Shown here in pieces: positions 36,912-44,632 of a stretch of 64,000 nt of DNA. The position numbers and the translations under genes were made by a program. How positions within the stretch are numbered: the stretch's first letter is position 1; each line of letters starts with the position of its first letter. Where the stretch lies: the NCBI GenBank assembly GCA_900104855.1, contig FNSS01000001.1, positions 5,766,001-5,830,000 of the forward strand, in the 5' to 3' direction. The notes beneath the pieces were generated by a model. That model had not been told where the DNA came from and made no database searches. It was given only the letters and a program-made list of their open reading frames with translations. This DNA is from Rhizobiales bacterium GAS188. GTDB lineage: Bacteria > Pseudomonadota > Alphaproteobacteria > Rhizobiales > Beijerinckiaceae.

Positions 36912-36970
36912 GGCGATTTCCTTTCGGTTCACGTGACTCGCGAGAATGGCGTGAAGGGATTAACATTACA

Positions 36971-36992
36971 CTATGATAGTTTGATATCATAG
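36971..36992. promoter_or_regulatory. Inverted repeat CTATGATA-N6-TATCATAG upstream of ugd
   Basis: Perfect 8-base arms with a 6-base spacer, 60 bases upstream of the ugd start, between ugd and the divergent membrane protein gene at 37167. The arm with its 3' flank (TATCATAGCG) is repeated upstream of wzc at 33860. Confidence 0.5.
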
Positions 36993-37166
36993 CGCCCACG
37001 TGACGCAGCCCTCCGACCTCCGATCGCGGGCGAGCGTCGCTTGCGGCGGTCGCCCGAAATGAGCGCTGCAACTTGAGCTTGTCGCCGTGGCGCTCAATGC
37101 CCGGTGGCAGGGTGATCGGTCAAGCTTGAATCGATAGCGTCGATCATGCATGTTAAACGGAGAGCC

Positions 37167-38537
37167 ATGGATATAACATATCTCACTGTGCCGACAGCAT
37201 TTCCGCTCTTGATCGCATTGATTGTGGCGACGCCGGTCATCGCCTTCATCGACGGCCCGGTCGTTCACGGCCTGGTCGCCGCGGCGGCCGCGGCAGCGAT
37301 CGCTGCCGTGGCGCGCGCCTCCTCCGGAAGCGAGAGCGAGCGCCTGTGGAGGATCGCTCGTCCTTTCGTCTGGTGTCTCGCCATTCCGGCCATCTGGATG
37401 GCGATCCAGGTCATGCCGATGCCGTTTCGCGGTCTTTCGCACCCGATCTGGTCGAGCGCCGAGGCAGCGCTCGGCGAGGCGGTGACCGGCCGCATCAGCG
37501 TCGATCCGGGAGCGACGCTCATTGCGCTTGCGCGCTATCTCTCGGTGACGGCAACGATCTTCGCGGCGGCTGCGGTCACGATCGATCGGCGACGGGCCGA
37601 ATGGGTCTTGTTCTCGCTTGCCGGAGCGACGACTGCGATGGCGGCCATTCTCGTGGTCCAACAGCTTGCCAGCATGTCCCTCGCCGGTGAGGGGCAGGGG
37701 GCCGGCACCAGGACCGCCCTCGCCGGTGGCAGCTCGCTCGGCGTGATACTCGGCCTGGCGACGACGATCCGGGCCCTGGAGCGCCATGAGACGCGGCGGG
37801 GCAAGTCCGATATGCCTCTTTCCAGACTCGCGCTCCAAACCGCAATGGGCATCGCCGCGACGGTGATCTGTTGGTGGGGGCTCTTGGCCGCCGCGACGCC
37901 GCAAGAGATCTTCGCTGCCGCCTGCGGCTTTGCCATGATGGCACTCGTGCTGCTGATCAGGAGGCTCCGCTTCGGAAGCTTGGCAAGCATGGCAGTGGCC
38001 GCGGTCGCAATGATCGTTGCGGTCGCAATGGCGAATGCGAGGCCAACCGGCAGCGGTGACCTGACGCTGCGATACGCGCACGCATCCGGACCGCTGGTTT
38101 CGCTTGCCGAGCGGATGGTCGCGGATAGCGGATGGGCCGGCTCCGGCGCTGGCGGGCTGGCAGCGCTAACTCCGATCTATCGGACCGGCGATGAGTTGGC
38201 CGTCGAGCCGTCCGCACCCACGAGCGCCGCCGAGATCGCAATCGGCCTCGGATTTCCTGCTCTATGGATGATCGCGATCATGGTGCTCATGGCGGCAGGG
38301 TTGTTGTTGCGCGGCGTCATGCAACGTCGCCGGGATTCGGTCTACCCCGCCGCGGGCGCGAGCGCCGCCGTGCTGCTGACCCTCGAGGCGTTCACTGATG
38401 CGAGCGCGCTCGGAACGGCAGTCACGCTCCTTGCCGCCGCAATCCTCGGACTCGGGATCGCTCAAAGCGTGGGCCGCAGCAGCCAATGGGCACGGATCGG
38501 GCCGAGCGCAATGCCTTCGGCGCTCGGCGCTCAGTGA
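37167..38537 (+). CDS. O-antigen ligase/polymerase-like membrane protein
   Basis: A 456-residue protein made almost entirely of hydrophobic helices. One longer polar loop near residues 310-350 (LVSLAERMVADSGWAGSGAGGL) recalls the periplasmic loop of O-antigen polymerases and ligases. It may polymerise, ligate or transport EPS; the assignment is weak. ATG at 37167 has GGAGAG 4 bases upstream; 37146 is an alternative. A TATGTTAT octamer falls inside the first codons, so if that site is functional the start could lie further downstream, for instance the GTG at 37188. Confidence 0.65.
   Translation: MDITYLTVPTAFPLLIALIVATPVIAFIDGPVVHGLVAAAAAAAIAAVARASSGSESERLWRIARPFVWCLAIPAIWMAIQVMPMPFRGLSHPIWSSAEAALGEAVTGRISVDPGATLIALARYLSVTATIFAAAAVTIDRRRAEWVLFSLAGATTAMAAILVVQQLASMSLAGEGQGAGTRTALAGGSSLGVILGLATTIRALERHETRRGKSDMPLSRLALQTAMGIAATVICWWGLLAAATPQEIFAAACGFAMMALVLLIRRLRFGSLASMAVAAVAMIVAVAMANARPTGSGDLTLRYAHASGPLVSLAERMVADSGWAGSGAGGLAALTPIYRTGDELAVEPSAPTSAAEIAIGLGFPALWMIAIMVLMAAGLLLRGVMQRRRDSVYPAAGASAAVLLTLEAFTDASALGTAVTLLAAAILGLGIAQSVGRSSQWARIGPSAMPSALGAQ
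37173..37180 (-). promoter_or_regulatory. TATGTTAT octamer, reverse, in GATAT-AAC-ATATC
   Basis: An exact reverse octamer inside a short palindrome (37170-37182), overlapping codons 2-6 of the predicted membrane protein. It is also about 260 bases from the divergent ugd start. Confidence 0.4.
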
Positions 38538-38549
38538 AGGGGGGATCGC

Positions 38550-39311
38550 ATGTGGCGACGATCGACCTCCCAGCCGAAGCCGTGTCAGCCAAGGATACCC
38601 GATGGAATTCGCATCTACGCGATCGGGGATGTGCATGGTCGAGCCGATCTCATCGAGGATGTGTTTTCCCGCATCGATACCGATCTCGAAAGCTCGTCGG
38701 CTTGTCATCCCGTCCACGTCCTTCTCGGCGACTATGTGGATCGCGGCCCATCGTCGCGAGAGGTCGTCGATCGCCTCATCGAGCGCGGCCGGTCGCACGA
38801 CATGGTCTGCCTCAAAGGCAACCATGAAAGTTACGCGCTTGAATTCCTTCGCAATCCGTCCGTCCTCCGGAGTTGGCGGCATTTGGGTGGCCTCGAGACC
38901 CTGATATCCTATGGGCTCGAGCCCTCGCCAGACCCCGACGAGGCCGAGGAACTCTCGCTCGCTCGCGCGCTGGCTGCGGCGCTGCCCAGTGCTCACAAGC
39001 AATTCTTTGGCAAGCTCGATCCTTCGTTCAGCTGCGGCGATTTCTTCTTTGCGCATGCGGGCGTGAAGCCGGGCGTGCCGCTGGCGCGGCAGCGCGAAGA
39101 GGACCTGCTGTGGATCCGCGACGACTTTCTTCTTTGCGAGGAGGATTTCGGCAAGGTCATCGTTCATGGCCACACACCGGTCAGCGAGCCCGACATCCAT
39201 CCCAACCGGATCAATATCGATACGGGCGCCTATGCGACCGGCAGGTTGACCTGTCTGGTGATCGAACGAGATGCTATTTTTGCGCTCCGAACCTGTGGGT
39301 GCGAGGCATGA
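38550..39311 (+). CDS. PPP-family metallophosphoesterase (serine/threonine phosphatase-like)
   Basis: A 253-residue protein with all PPP-family metal motifs: GDVHG (D27, H29), GDYVDRG (D61, D64, R65) and GNHE (N91, H92), then a HAGV motif and VHGHTP. Members include bacterial diadenosine-tetraphosphate hydrolases and protein phosphatases. In an EPS locus it may dephosphorylate a BY-kinase target or another phosphoprotein (inference). The start follows a GGGGGG run by 5 bases. Its stop overlaps the start of the PSRP-domain membrane protein (ATGA), suggesting that they work together. Confidence 0.88.
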   Translation: MWRRSTSQPKPCQPRIPDGIRIYAIGDVHGRADLIEDVFSRIDTDLESSSACHPVHVLLGDYVDRGPSSREVVDRLIERGRSHDMVCLKGNHESYALEFLRNPSVLRSWRHLGGLETLISYGLEPSPDPDEAEELSLARALAAALPSAHKQFFGKLDPSFSCGDFFFAHAGVKPGVPLARQREEDLLWIRDDFLLCEEDFGKVIVHGHTPVSEPDIHPNRINIDTGAYATGRLTCLVIERDAIFALRTCGCEA

Positions 39312-40351
39312 GTCGCGGCTATTTCCATCTGCATCTCGTCTCGGATACGACCGAAAAGACCTTGGCCGCCGCGAGCCGGGCAGCTTCCACGCTCTATCCC
39401 GGGGTCTCCACCATCGAGCATGTCCACTCGCAGGTGCGAACACGTAGCGAGTTGAGCCGCGTCGTCGCCGGTATCGAGCGCGAGCCCGGCATCGTCCTGC
39501 ATGCCTTGATCGATCCCGAGATGACCGGCGAGCTGGAGGAGAGATGTCGCGCAGCCGGCTGCCCCTCGCTGTCGATGCTTAAGCTCGTGGCTGACGGCCA
39601 AGCGGTCGGATCGAACTCTCCATATCGCTCCATAGTCGAACTGCATCTGAGGACGAAGACCGGATTGGGGCTTCGTCTAGCTGCGGCAAGTTTCGCCGCC
39701 ATTCTGGGCCTTCTGGCGCTATGGATTCTGGCGACGGAATTGCTTCGCCCGCCGCTGCCCTATTTTCCGGCCGATGCGGCAGCAGCGAAGGCCGCCGTGG
39801 CATTTCGCGGCAGGGCAGGGGCCGCGGCTTTGATCGGGCTCGTGCGTGGCGAATTGTGGACCGACTACGCAGAGACATTGCTGGATCTGGCCGATCGCGA
39901 TCGCGATCCGATCGTGGCGCTCGAAGCGGCCGAGCTGTTGCGTCCAGCCGCTGAGCGCGCGGCACGGCTTGCCCCGCATGATTCGCGCGCCTGGTTGCTG
40001 CTCGCGGCCGCCGTTTGGCAGCGCGAAACGCCCGGTCGACAAGTCGCTGATCGGCAACTCGCGGACGCGCTGAGGATGTCGTATTATACAGGGCCGAGCG
40101 AACCTGCTTTGATGCCGCTGCGCCTTCTCATTGCGACACGATCGAGCGCCGCCGCCGACGCCGAGCTGCAAACCCTGATCGGCCGCGAGATTCGTGCCAT
40201 CGTGATGCATAAGCCGGATCTGAAGCCGTCCATTGCAACCGCTTATCGCGGTGCTTCGCCCGAAGGCAGACAGATCATCGAAGCCACGGTCGGCGAGCTC
40301 GATGCCGATCTGCTGACAGCCATTCGTGCGACAGATCGGCCGCAGCGCTGA
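39308..40351 (+). CDS. Membrane protein with N-terminal PSRP (DUF299)-like domain
   Basis: A 347-residue protein starting at the ATGA overlap with the phosphatase gene. Residues 5-96 match the N-terminal domain of PEP-synthase/PPDK regulatory proteins: YFHLHLVSDTTEKTL, IEHVHSQVRTRSEL, GIVLHALIDPE, LEERCRAAGCPSLSML. The C-terminal kinase/phosphorylase half with its P-loop is absent. Instead there is one membrane helix (about 121-145) and a 200-residue helical Ala/Leu/Arg-rich region that may be TPR-like. So it has probably lost catalysis and could be a sensor or scaffold in EPS control (inference). An in-frame ATG at 38873 lies within the phosphatase gene and is rejected. Confidence 0.8.
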   Translation: MSRGYFHLHLVSDTTEKTLAAASRAASTLYPGVSTIEHVHSQVRTRSELSRVVAGIEREPGIVLHALIDPEMTGELEERCRAAGCPSLSMLKLVADGQAVGSNSPYRSIVELHLRTKTGLGLRLAAASFAAILGLLALWILATELLRPPLPYFPADAAAAKAAVAFRGRAGAAALIGLVRGELWTDYAETLLDLADRDRDPIVALEAAELLRPAAERAARLAPHDSRAWLLLAAAVWQRETPGRQVADRQLADALRMSYYTGPSEPALMPLRLLIATRSSAAADAELQTLIGREIRAIVMHKPDLKPSIATAYRGASPEGRQIIEATVGELDADLLTAIRATDRPQR

Positions 40352-40617
40352 GGGGACGGTTGCCACCTTCGGAAGTCCGATCCATTCCACGTTGAGGGAG
40401 CCTTCGAGAGCAGGCGCTGCCCCCATTAGGTGATCCGGCCATTATGCGATCCAAATGTTAATCGACCCAGCCTTTTATGTGAACCATACGTTACGCAATC
40501 TGCACACGGTCATCTGAGGTTCATGTTGAAGGAGTCATCCAGCCCTCGCCGGCGCTGACAATGCCGGCCCGATCGTATTGGGGGGCGCGATCTGATCAAC
40601 CCCTAAGGAGATCAATA
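40352..40617. other. Intergenic region upstream of small exported protein
   Basis: No gene is seen. The central part (40450-40500) is AT-rich and contains TACGTTAC at 40487-40494, a two-base variant of the EPS octamer, which suggests a separate promoter for the small protein gene. Confidence 0.4.
40487..40494 (+). promoter_or_regulatory. TACGTTAC, divergent copy of the EPS octamer
   Basis: Matches the relaxed consensus TAYGTTAY but differs at two positions from TATGTTAT. It lies 124 bases upstream of the ATG at 40618. Confidence 0.25.
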
Positions 40618-40887
40618 ATGAAGTTGAATGTCATTTTGCCCGCCATCGCGTCCCTGGCCTTAGGTGTGGTGTCGCCTGCATTCGCGCAGACGAACCCGCA
40701 GCCCACCGCTCAGCAGCCGATCATTCAGGATCAGGGCGACCCGACGACACCCGCAAGGGCTGCCAAGGTGAAAGGGCAGAAGATGGCGAAAGGGACCACC
40801 GGCGTGGTGAAGACAAAACACGCCAAGGCGAAAGCGATGACGCCGGCACCGGTCGGCAACCAAGCGGCGCCTGCGGCGCAGGATTGA
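40618..40887 (+). CDS. Small exported basic protein, function unknown
   Basis: An 89-residue protein with a clear Sec signal peptide (MKLNVILPAIASLALG, cleavage near AFA-QT at about residue 23). The mature part is rich in Ala, Lys, Pro, Thr and Gln (KVKGQKMAKG, TKHAKAKAM) and probably disordered. AAGGAG 7 bases before ATG 40618 sets the start; an upstream in-frame ATG at 40561 has no ribosome site. A cationic periplasmic protein beside an acidic-EPS locus could bind the polymer (speculation). I do not recognise a family. Confidence 0.72.
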   Translation: MKLNVILPAIASLALGVVSPAFAQTNPQPTAQQPIIQDQGDPTTPARAAKVKGQKMAKGTTGVVKTKHAKAKAMTPAPVGNQAAPAAQD

Positions 40888-40976
40888 GGCGCGAGCGCTT
40901 TAGACGCGAGCACTTGGAGATATTCGGTCGCGAATTCTCCTCGCAACCCGCCATTGGCTGAGACTGTCAGCCCCAG

Positions 40977-41000
40977 CACCCCGCTCCTCGGAGCGGGGTG
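40977..41000 (+). other. Strong hairpin CACCCCGCTC-CTCG-GAGCGGGGTG
   Basis: A perfect 10-bp stem with a 4-base loop, 90 bases after the small exported protein gene and 22 bases before the ATPase start. No T-run follows, so it may be a Rho-assisted or read-through terminator, an mRNA-protecting structure, or a leader hairpin for the ATPase. Confidence 0.5.
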
Positions 41001-41022
41001 ATCCGACCAAGGGCCGTCTACT

Positions 41023-41625
41023 ATGCGGATAGTTGTTGTCGGGACTTGTGGTGCTGGCAAAACCACGCTGGCGCGCCGCATCGCGGAGCAATTGAAGCTG
41101 CCGCATATCGAGCTCGATGCGATCAACTGGCAATCGGGCTGGCGCGACCTGACCCGTCATGATCGGGAAGAGTTCGTCCGCCGCGTGACAGAGGCGATCC
41201 AGGCCGAAGCCTGGGTGGTCGACGGTAACTATGGTCCGGTGCGCGACAAGGTCTGGCAGCGTGCGACTCATCTGGTGTGGCTCGACTACCAGCGCTGGGT
41301 GATCATGGCACGAGTGATCCGACGTTCGTTCTTCCGGGCCGCCCTGCGCACCGAGCTGTGGGCCGGCAATCGCGAGCAATGGCGACAAATGCTGCGGCCG
41401 GGCCACCCCATTTGGTGGGCATGGAGGAGCTGGGGCCGGCGTCGCCGGGAGACCGCCACACGATTGGAGCAGGAGTGCTATGCAGGGCTCGTGGTGATGC
41501 GACTGCGCCGGCGGGGGGAGGCTCGGCGGGCGGTCGAATTCTTGGCAGCGGCCGCTCGCGTCGACGACGCAACGGCAATGCAGCTTGCCGAGGAGCGGCT
41601 TGGTCGCGCTCCAAGGTTCTCGTAG
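41023..41625 (+). CDS. P-loop NTPase of the adenylate-kinase-like/FlaR group
   Basis: A 200-residue protein with an N-terminal Walker A GTCGAGKTT (residues 7-15), an LDAINW segment, and VVDGNYG near 64-70. This pattern is known from small AAA/adenylate-kinase-like ATPases annotated as DNA topology modulation (FlaR)-like proteins, whose true substrate is unclear. The C-terminal part is Arg-rich. It is monocistronic, preceded by a strong hairpin and followed by an intrinsic-type terminator, and marks the boundary between the EPS and catabolic regions. Confidence 0.75.
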   Translation: MRIVVVGTCGAGKTTLARRIAEQLKLPHIELDAINWQSGWRDLTRHDREEFVRRVTEAIQAEAWVVDGNYGPVRDKVWQRATHLVWLDYQRWVIMARVIRRSFFRAALRTELWAGNREQWRQMLRPGHPIWWAWRSWGRRRRETATRLEQECYAGLVVMRLRRRGEARRAVEFLAAAARVDDATAMQLAEERLGRAPRFS

Positions 41626-41688
41626 GGGATGATGGCTGAGCGTGCTCGAAACATCACCGATATCTTCGGGTCCGTACACGGGGAACGG

Positions 41689-41718
41689 TGGTAGCGGGCC
41701 TCCGCTACCAATCTTTTC
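41689..41718 (+). terminator. Intrinsic terminator-like hairpin after the P-loop NTPase gene
   Basis: TGGTAGCGG-GCCT-CCGCTACCA forms a 9-bp stem with a 4-base loop, directly followed by ATCTTTTC. It lies 63 bases after the stop codon at 41625, in the convergent gap before the ABC transporter genes. Confidence 0.7.
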
Positions 41719-41910
41719 AATAACTTGGGGAACTGCGGCCAAATGGTTGACGCCGATTACGCGGCGTTGAGCAACTGACGAAGAGCGCGTCGCGATTGGT
41801 GAAGCTATTGGACCGCAGAAGAGCCGATAACAGTCAATATTCGCGCGAGAAGGTTGAAGCTTTTCCTCCATGCCGCCGTCATGCTGCTAAATTGACGTCT
41901 CGCGAGGCGA

Positions 41911-43761
41911 TCAGTTCGGCTCTAACAAGGCCGCCGTTTTGCTCCAGTCGAGAAGCTCCTCCTCCGTCCGCTGGCAACGAATCTCGGCTCCCTTCGACAG
42001 GCGACGTATCGGTGGCAGCTCGGTGTCGCATCGGCCGGGAATTCGCAGCGCGCAACGGTCGAAGAAGCTGCACATATCCCGCCGAGAAAAGCTGGGTGTG
42101 CCCGCCGATGCTTCCTGCAAATGCGTTTCGCTGATGCCGTCGAGCCAACCGGTGCGAAGCTCCGGGACCGAGGAAATTAAGAGGTCGGAATAGGGATGGA
42201 AAGGGCGCTCTCGCAGCGCGCTACGACTACCGAATTCCATCATCTGCCCGGCATAGAGGATCATGATCTCATCGCAGATCGCACGCACAATCGATAGATC
42301 GTGGCTGATGAACATGTAGGCGATGCCCAATTCCTTGCGCAGCTCGGTCAGCAGATCGAGGATTGCGGCGCCGACAACGGTGTCGAGCGCCGAGGTGACC
42401 TCGTCGCACAAAATGAGCGCCGGCTCCGCCGCGAGAGCGCGGGCAAGATTGACGCGCTGCTTTTGGCCACCCGACAGGTCGTCGGGCGAACGGTCGGCGA
42501 CATTCGCCGGCAGCTGCACCATGTCGAGGAGGGCCGCGACGCGGCGACGGCGCTCGCCGCCGCGCAGCCCGTGATAGAATTCGAGCGGCCGCCCCAGGAT
42601 GCGCGCCACGCTGCGCGACGGGTTGAGGGCCGTATCCGCCATCTGGAAGACGATCTGCACCCTGCGGAGCTGGTCGCGCGTGCGGTCGCCGAGGGCGCGG
42701 GGCAAGGGGGCGCCGTTCAGCATCACCTCACCCTTTGCGGTCGGCAGCAATCCGGCGATGACCCGGGCGAGCGTCGACTTGCCACAACCCGATTCCCCAA
42801 TGACTCCGAGCGTCGATCCGGGTCGGATGGAGAAGGTGATGTCACGCAGCACCGGCACGAGAGGAGTGCCGTCCTTGCCGGCGGGCCCATAGCCCGCGAC
42901 CACGTTGCGCACCTCGAGGACAGCCGTAGCGGTCCCGGTCTTGCGCGTCTCGATCGGCTCGCCGACGCGCAGCGCCGGCTCGGCCGCCGCCAAGAGGCTC
43001 CGTGTGTAGTCGTGCGACGGCGCGGTGATCAACTGCTTCGTCTCACCAACCTCACGGACCTCGCCGTTGCGCAGGACGATGATGCGGTCGGCCATCTGAG
43101 CAACCACGGGGAGATCGTGCGAGACGTAGAGTGCCGTCGTGCCACGCTCGCGCACCACCGCCTTGAAGGCGCGCAGCACTTCGATCTGGGTCGTCACGTC
43201 GAGCGCCGTCGTCGGCTCGTCGAAGATGAGCAGGCGTGGATCGGTGAGCAGTGCCATCGCTGCCAGCAGGCGCTGCAACTGCCCGCCCGAGACCTGGTGC
43301 GGATAGCGTGTGCCGACCCGCTCGGGATCGGGCAGGGCAAGGGCACGGAACAGGTCCTTGGCCTTGGCTTCGGCGGCTGCCACGGACATGGTGCCATGGA
43401 TGCGGGCGCTCTCGACGACTTGGGTCATCAGCGGCTTGGCCGGATTGAAGGCGGCAGCTGCGCTCTGCGGGATATAGGCGACCTCGCGTCCATGCAGATC
43501 GGCGAGTTCGGGCCGGGACAGGCGCAGGACATCCGCCGTGTCGCCGAGGCGCACCTTGCCCCCGACGATTCGGCAGCCCGCGCGCGCATAGCCCATAAGC
43601 GAGAGCGCGATGGTCGTCTTACCGGAGCCGGACTCACCGATCAGCGCCACCACCTCTCCCGGAGCGACGGTGAAGCTCACATCCTTGACGATCAGCGCCT
43701 CATCGCCGTGCTCGTCCCGTGCCGCGACCCGCAAGCCCTGCACCTCGACGAGCGGGCGCAT
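41911..43761 (-). CDS. Dipeptide-type ABC transporter, fused double ATPase (DppD-DppF)
   Basis: A 616-residue protein with two complete ABC domains. Domain 1 has Walker A GESGSGKTT (residues 42-50), VSGGQLQRL and LLIFDEPTTALD. Domain 2 has GESGCGKST, LSGGQKQRVN and LILCDEVTSALD. Each is followed by an oligopeptide-transporter C-terminal region (the last contains a cysteine-bearing CSFFDRCALR segment). It powers uptake of peptides or peptide-like solutes through the DppB/DppC-like permeases encoded just upstream. The ATG follows one base after the permease stop. Confidence 0.94.
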   Translation of the reverse strand: MRPLVEVQGLRVAARDEHGDEALIVKDVSFTVAPGEVVALIGESGSGKTTIALSLMGYARAGCRIVGGKVRLGDTADVLRLSRPELADLHGREVAYIPQSAAAAFNPAKPLMTQVVESARIHGTMSVAAAEAKAKDLFRALALPDPERVGTRYPHQVSGGQLQRLLAAMALLTDPRLLIFDEPTTALDVTTQIEVLRAFKAVVRERGTTALYVSHDLPVVAQMADRIIVLRNGEVREVGETKQLITAPSHDYTRSLLAAAEPALRVGEPIETRKTGTATAVLEVRNVVAGYGPAGKDGTPLVPVLRDITFSIRPGSTLGVIGESGCGKSTLARVIAGLLPTAKGEVMLNGAPLPRALGDRTRDQLRRVQIVFQMADTALNPSRSVARILGRPLEFYHGLRGGERRRRVAALLDMVQLPANVADRSPDDLSGGQKQRVNLARALAAEPALILCDEVTSALDTVVGAAILDLLTELRKELGIAYMFISHDLSIVRAICDEIMILYAGQMMEFGSRSALRERPFHPYSDLLISSVPELRTGWLDGISETHLQEASAGTPSFSRRDMCSFFDRCALRIPGRCDTELPPIRRLSKGAEIRCQRTEEELLDWSKTAALLEPN

Positions 43762-43762
43762 T

Positions 43763-44632
43763 TCAGCGGCTCTCCAGCGCCAGCCTGCGGCCGGGCAGGT
43801 TGTCGACGATGAGATTGACGCCGATCGTCAAGGTCGCGATGGCGGCGGCCGGCATCACGACCGCAGGGGCGCCTTGGCTGAGGCCGGTGATGTTCTCGCG
43901 CACCAGCGAGCCCCAATCGGCATAAGGCGGTTGGATGCCGAGCCCGAGAAAGCTGAGCGCGCTCAGGAGCAGGACGGCGAAGACGAAGCGCAGGCCGAAA
44001 TCGGTGAGCACGGGTCCTATGATGTTTGGCAGGATCTCCTCACGGATCAGATAGGCCTTGCCCTCGCCACGCGCCCTCGCCACGACGACATAGTCCATGG
44101 CATTCACATTGACCGCGAGCGAACGCCAGATGCGAAAGGCACCGGGCGTATAGATGATTGCCGTCGTCCCGACCAGCACCGGCACCGACGAACCGAGAGC
44201 CGCAATGGCGACCAAGCCGAACATCAGGCTCGGAATCGAGATCAGCGCGTCGAAGGAGCGGCTGAGCAGCGCATCGATCCAGCGACCGGAGACGGCAGCC
44301 AGCATGCCGAGCGCGCCGCCCGCGAAGATGGCGATGGCCGTCGCCGCGACCGCGACGCCGATCGTGTAGCGCGCCCCGAAGATGATGCGGCTCAGGACGT
44401 CGCGGCCGAGATAATCCGTCCCCAGCGGAAAGGCGCGGCTGATCTCGCCGTAGAGGTCCGTGTCCACGACCTCGCCGACATCGTGCGGCGAGACCAGCGG
44501 GCCGAAGAATGCGATGAGGAGCCAGAAGCCCACGATCAACGCCCCGATGACGGCACCCGCTTTGACGCGGGGAGGCCGTCTCGCGCCGACGAAGGCGGTC
44601 GGAGCCGCGGCCAGGGCGGGTTCGCTGCTCAT
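43763..44632 (-). CDS. ABC transporter permease, DppC type
   Basis: A 289-residue permease with an N-terminal helix and five more helices in the binding-protein-dependent transport domain. Visible features are PLGTDYLGRDVLSRIIFGARYT, shared by DppC/OppC proteins (quoted in part: GTDYLGRDVLSRI), and the EAA loop VVVARARGEGKAYLIREEILPN (in part ARGEGKAYLIREEILPN). Its start overlaps the DppB-like gene by 4 bases. Confidence 0.94.
   Translation of the reverse strand: MSSEPALAAAPTAFVGARRPPRVKAGAVIGALIVGFWLLIAFFGPLVSPHDVGEVVDTDLYGEISRAFPLGTDYLGRDVLSRIIFGARYTIGVAVAATAIAIFAGGALGMLAAVSGRWIDALLSRSFDALISIPSLMFGLVAIAALGSSVPVLVGTTAIIYTPGAFRIWRSLAVNVNAMDYVVVARARGEGKAYLIREEILPNIIGPVLTDFGLRFVFAVLLLSALSFLGLGIQPPYADWGSLVRENITGLSQGAPAVVMPAAAIATLTIGVNLIVDNLPGRRLALESR

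Noticed and set aside
36960-36967. TTAACATT upstream of ugd, also at 20262 and reversed at 40454, as a CtrA-like or second shared motif
   Set aside because: Only the half-site is present and the spacing needed for a full CtrA box was not seen; too short and AT-rich to support by eye.
42301-43812. A 503-codon plus-strand frame opposite the double ABC ATPase
   Set aside because: Antisense to two complete ABC domains; its composition is an artefact of codon bias.
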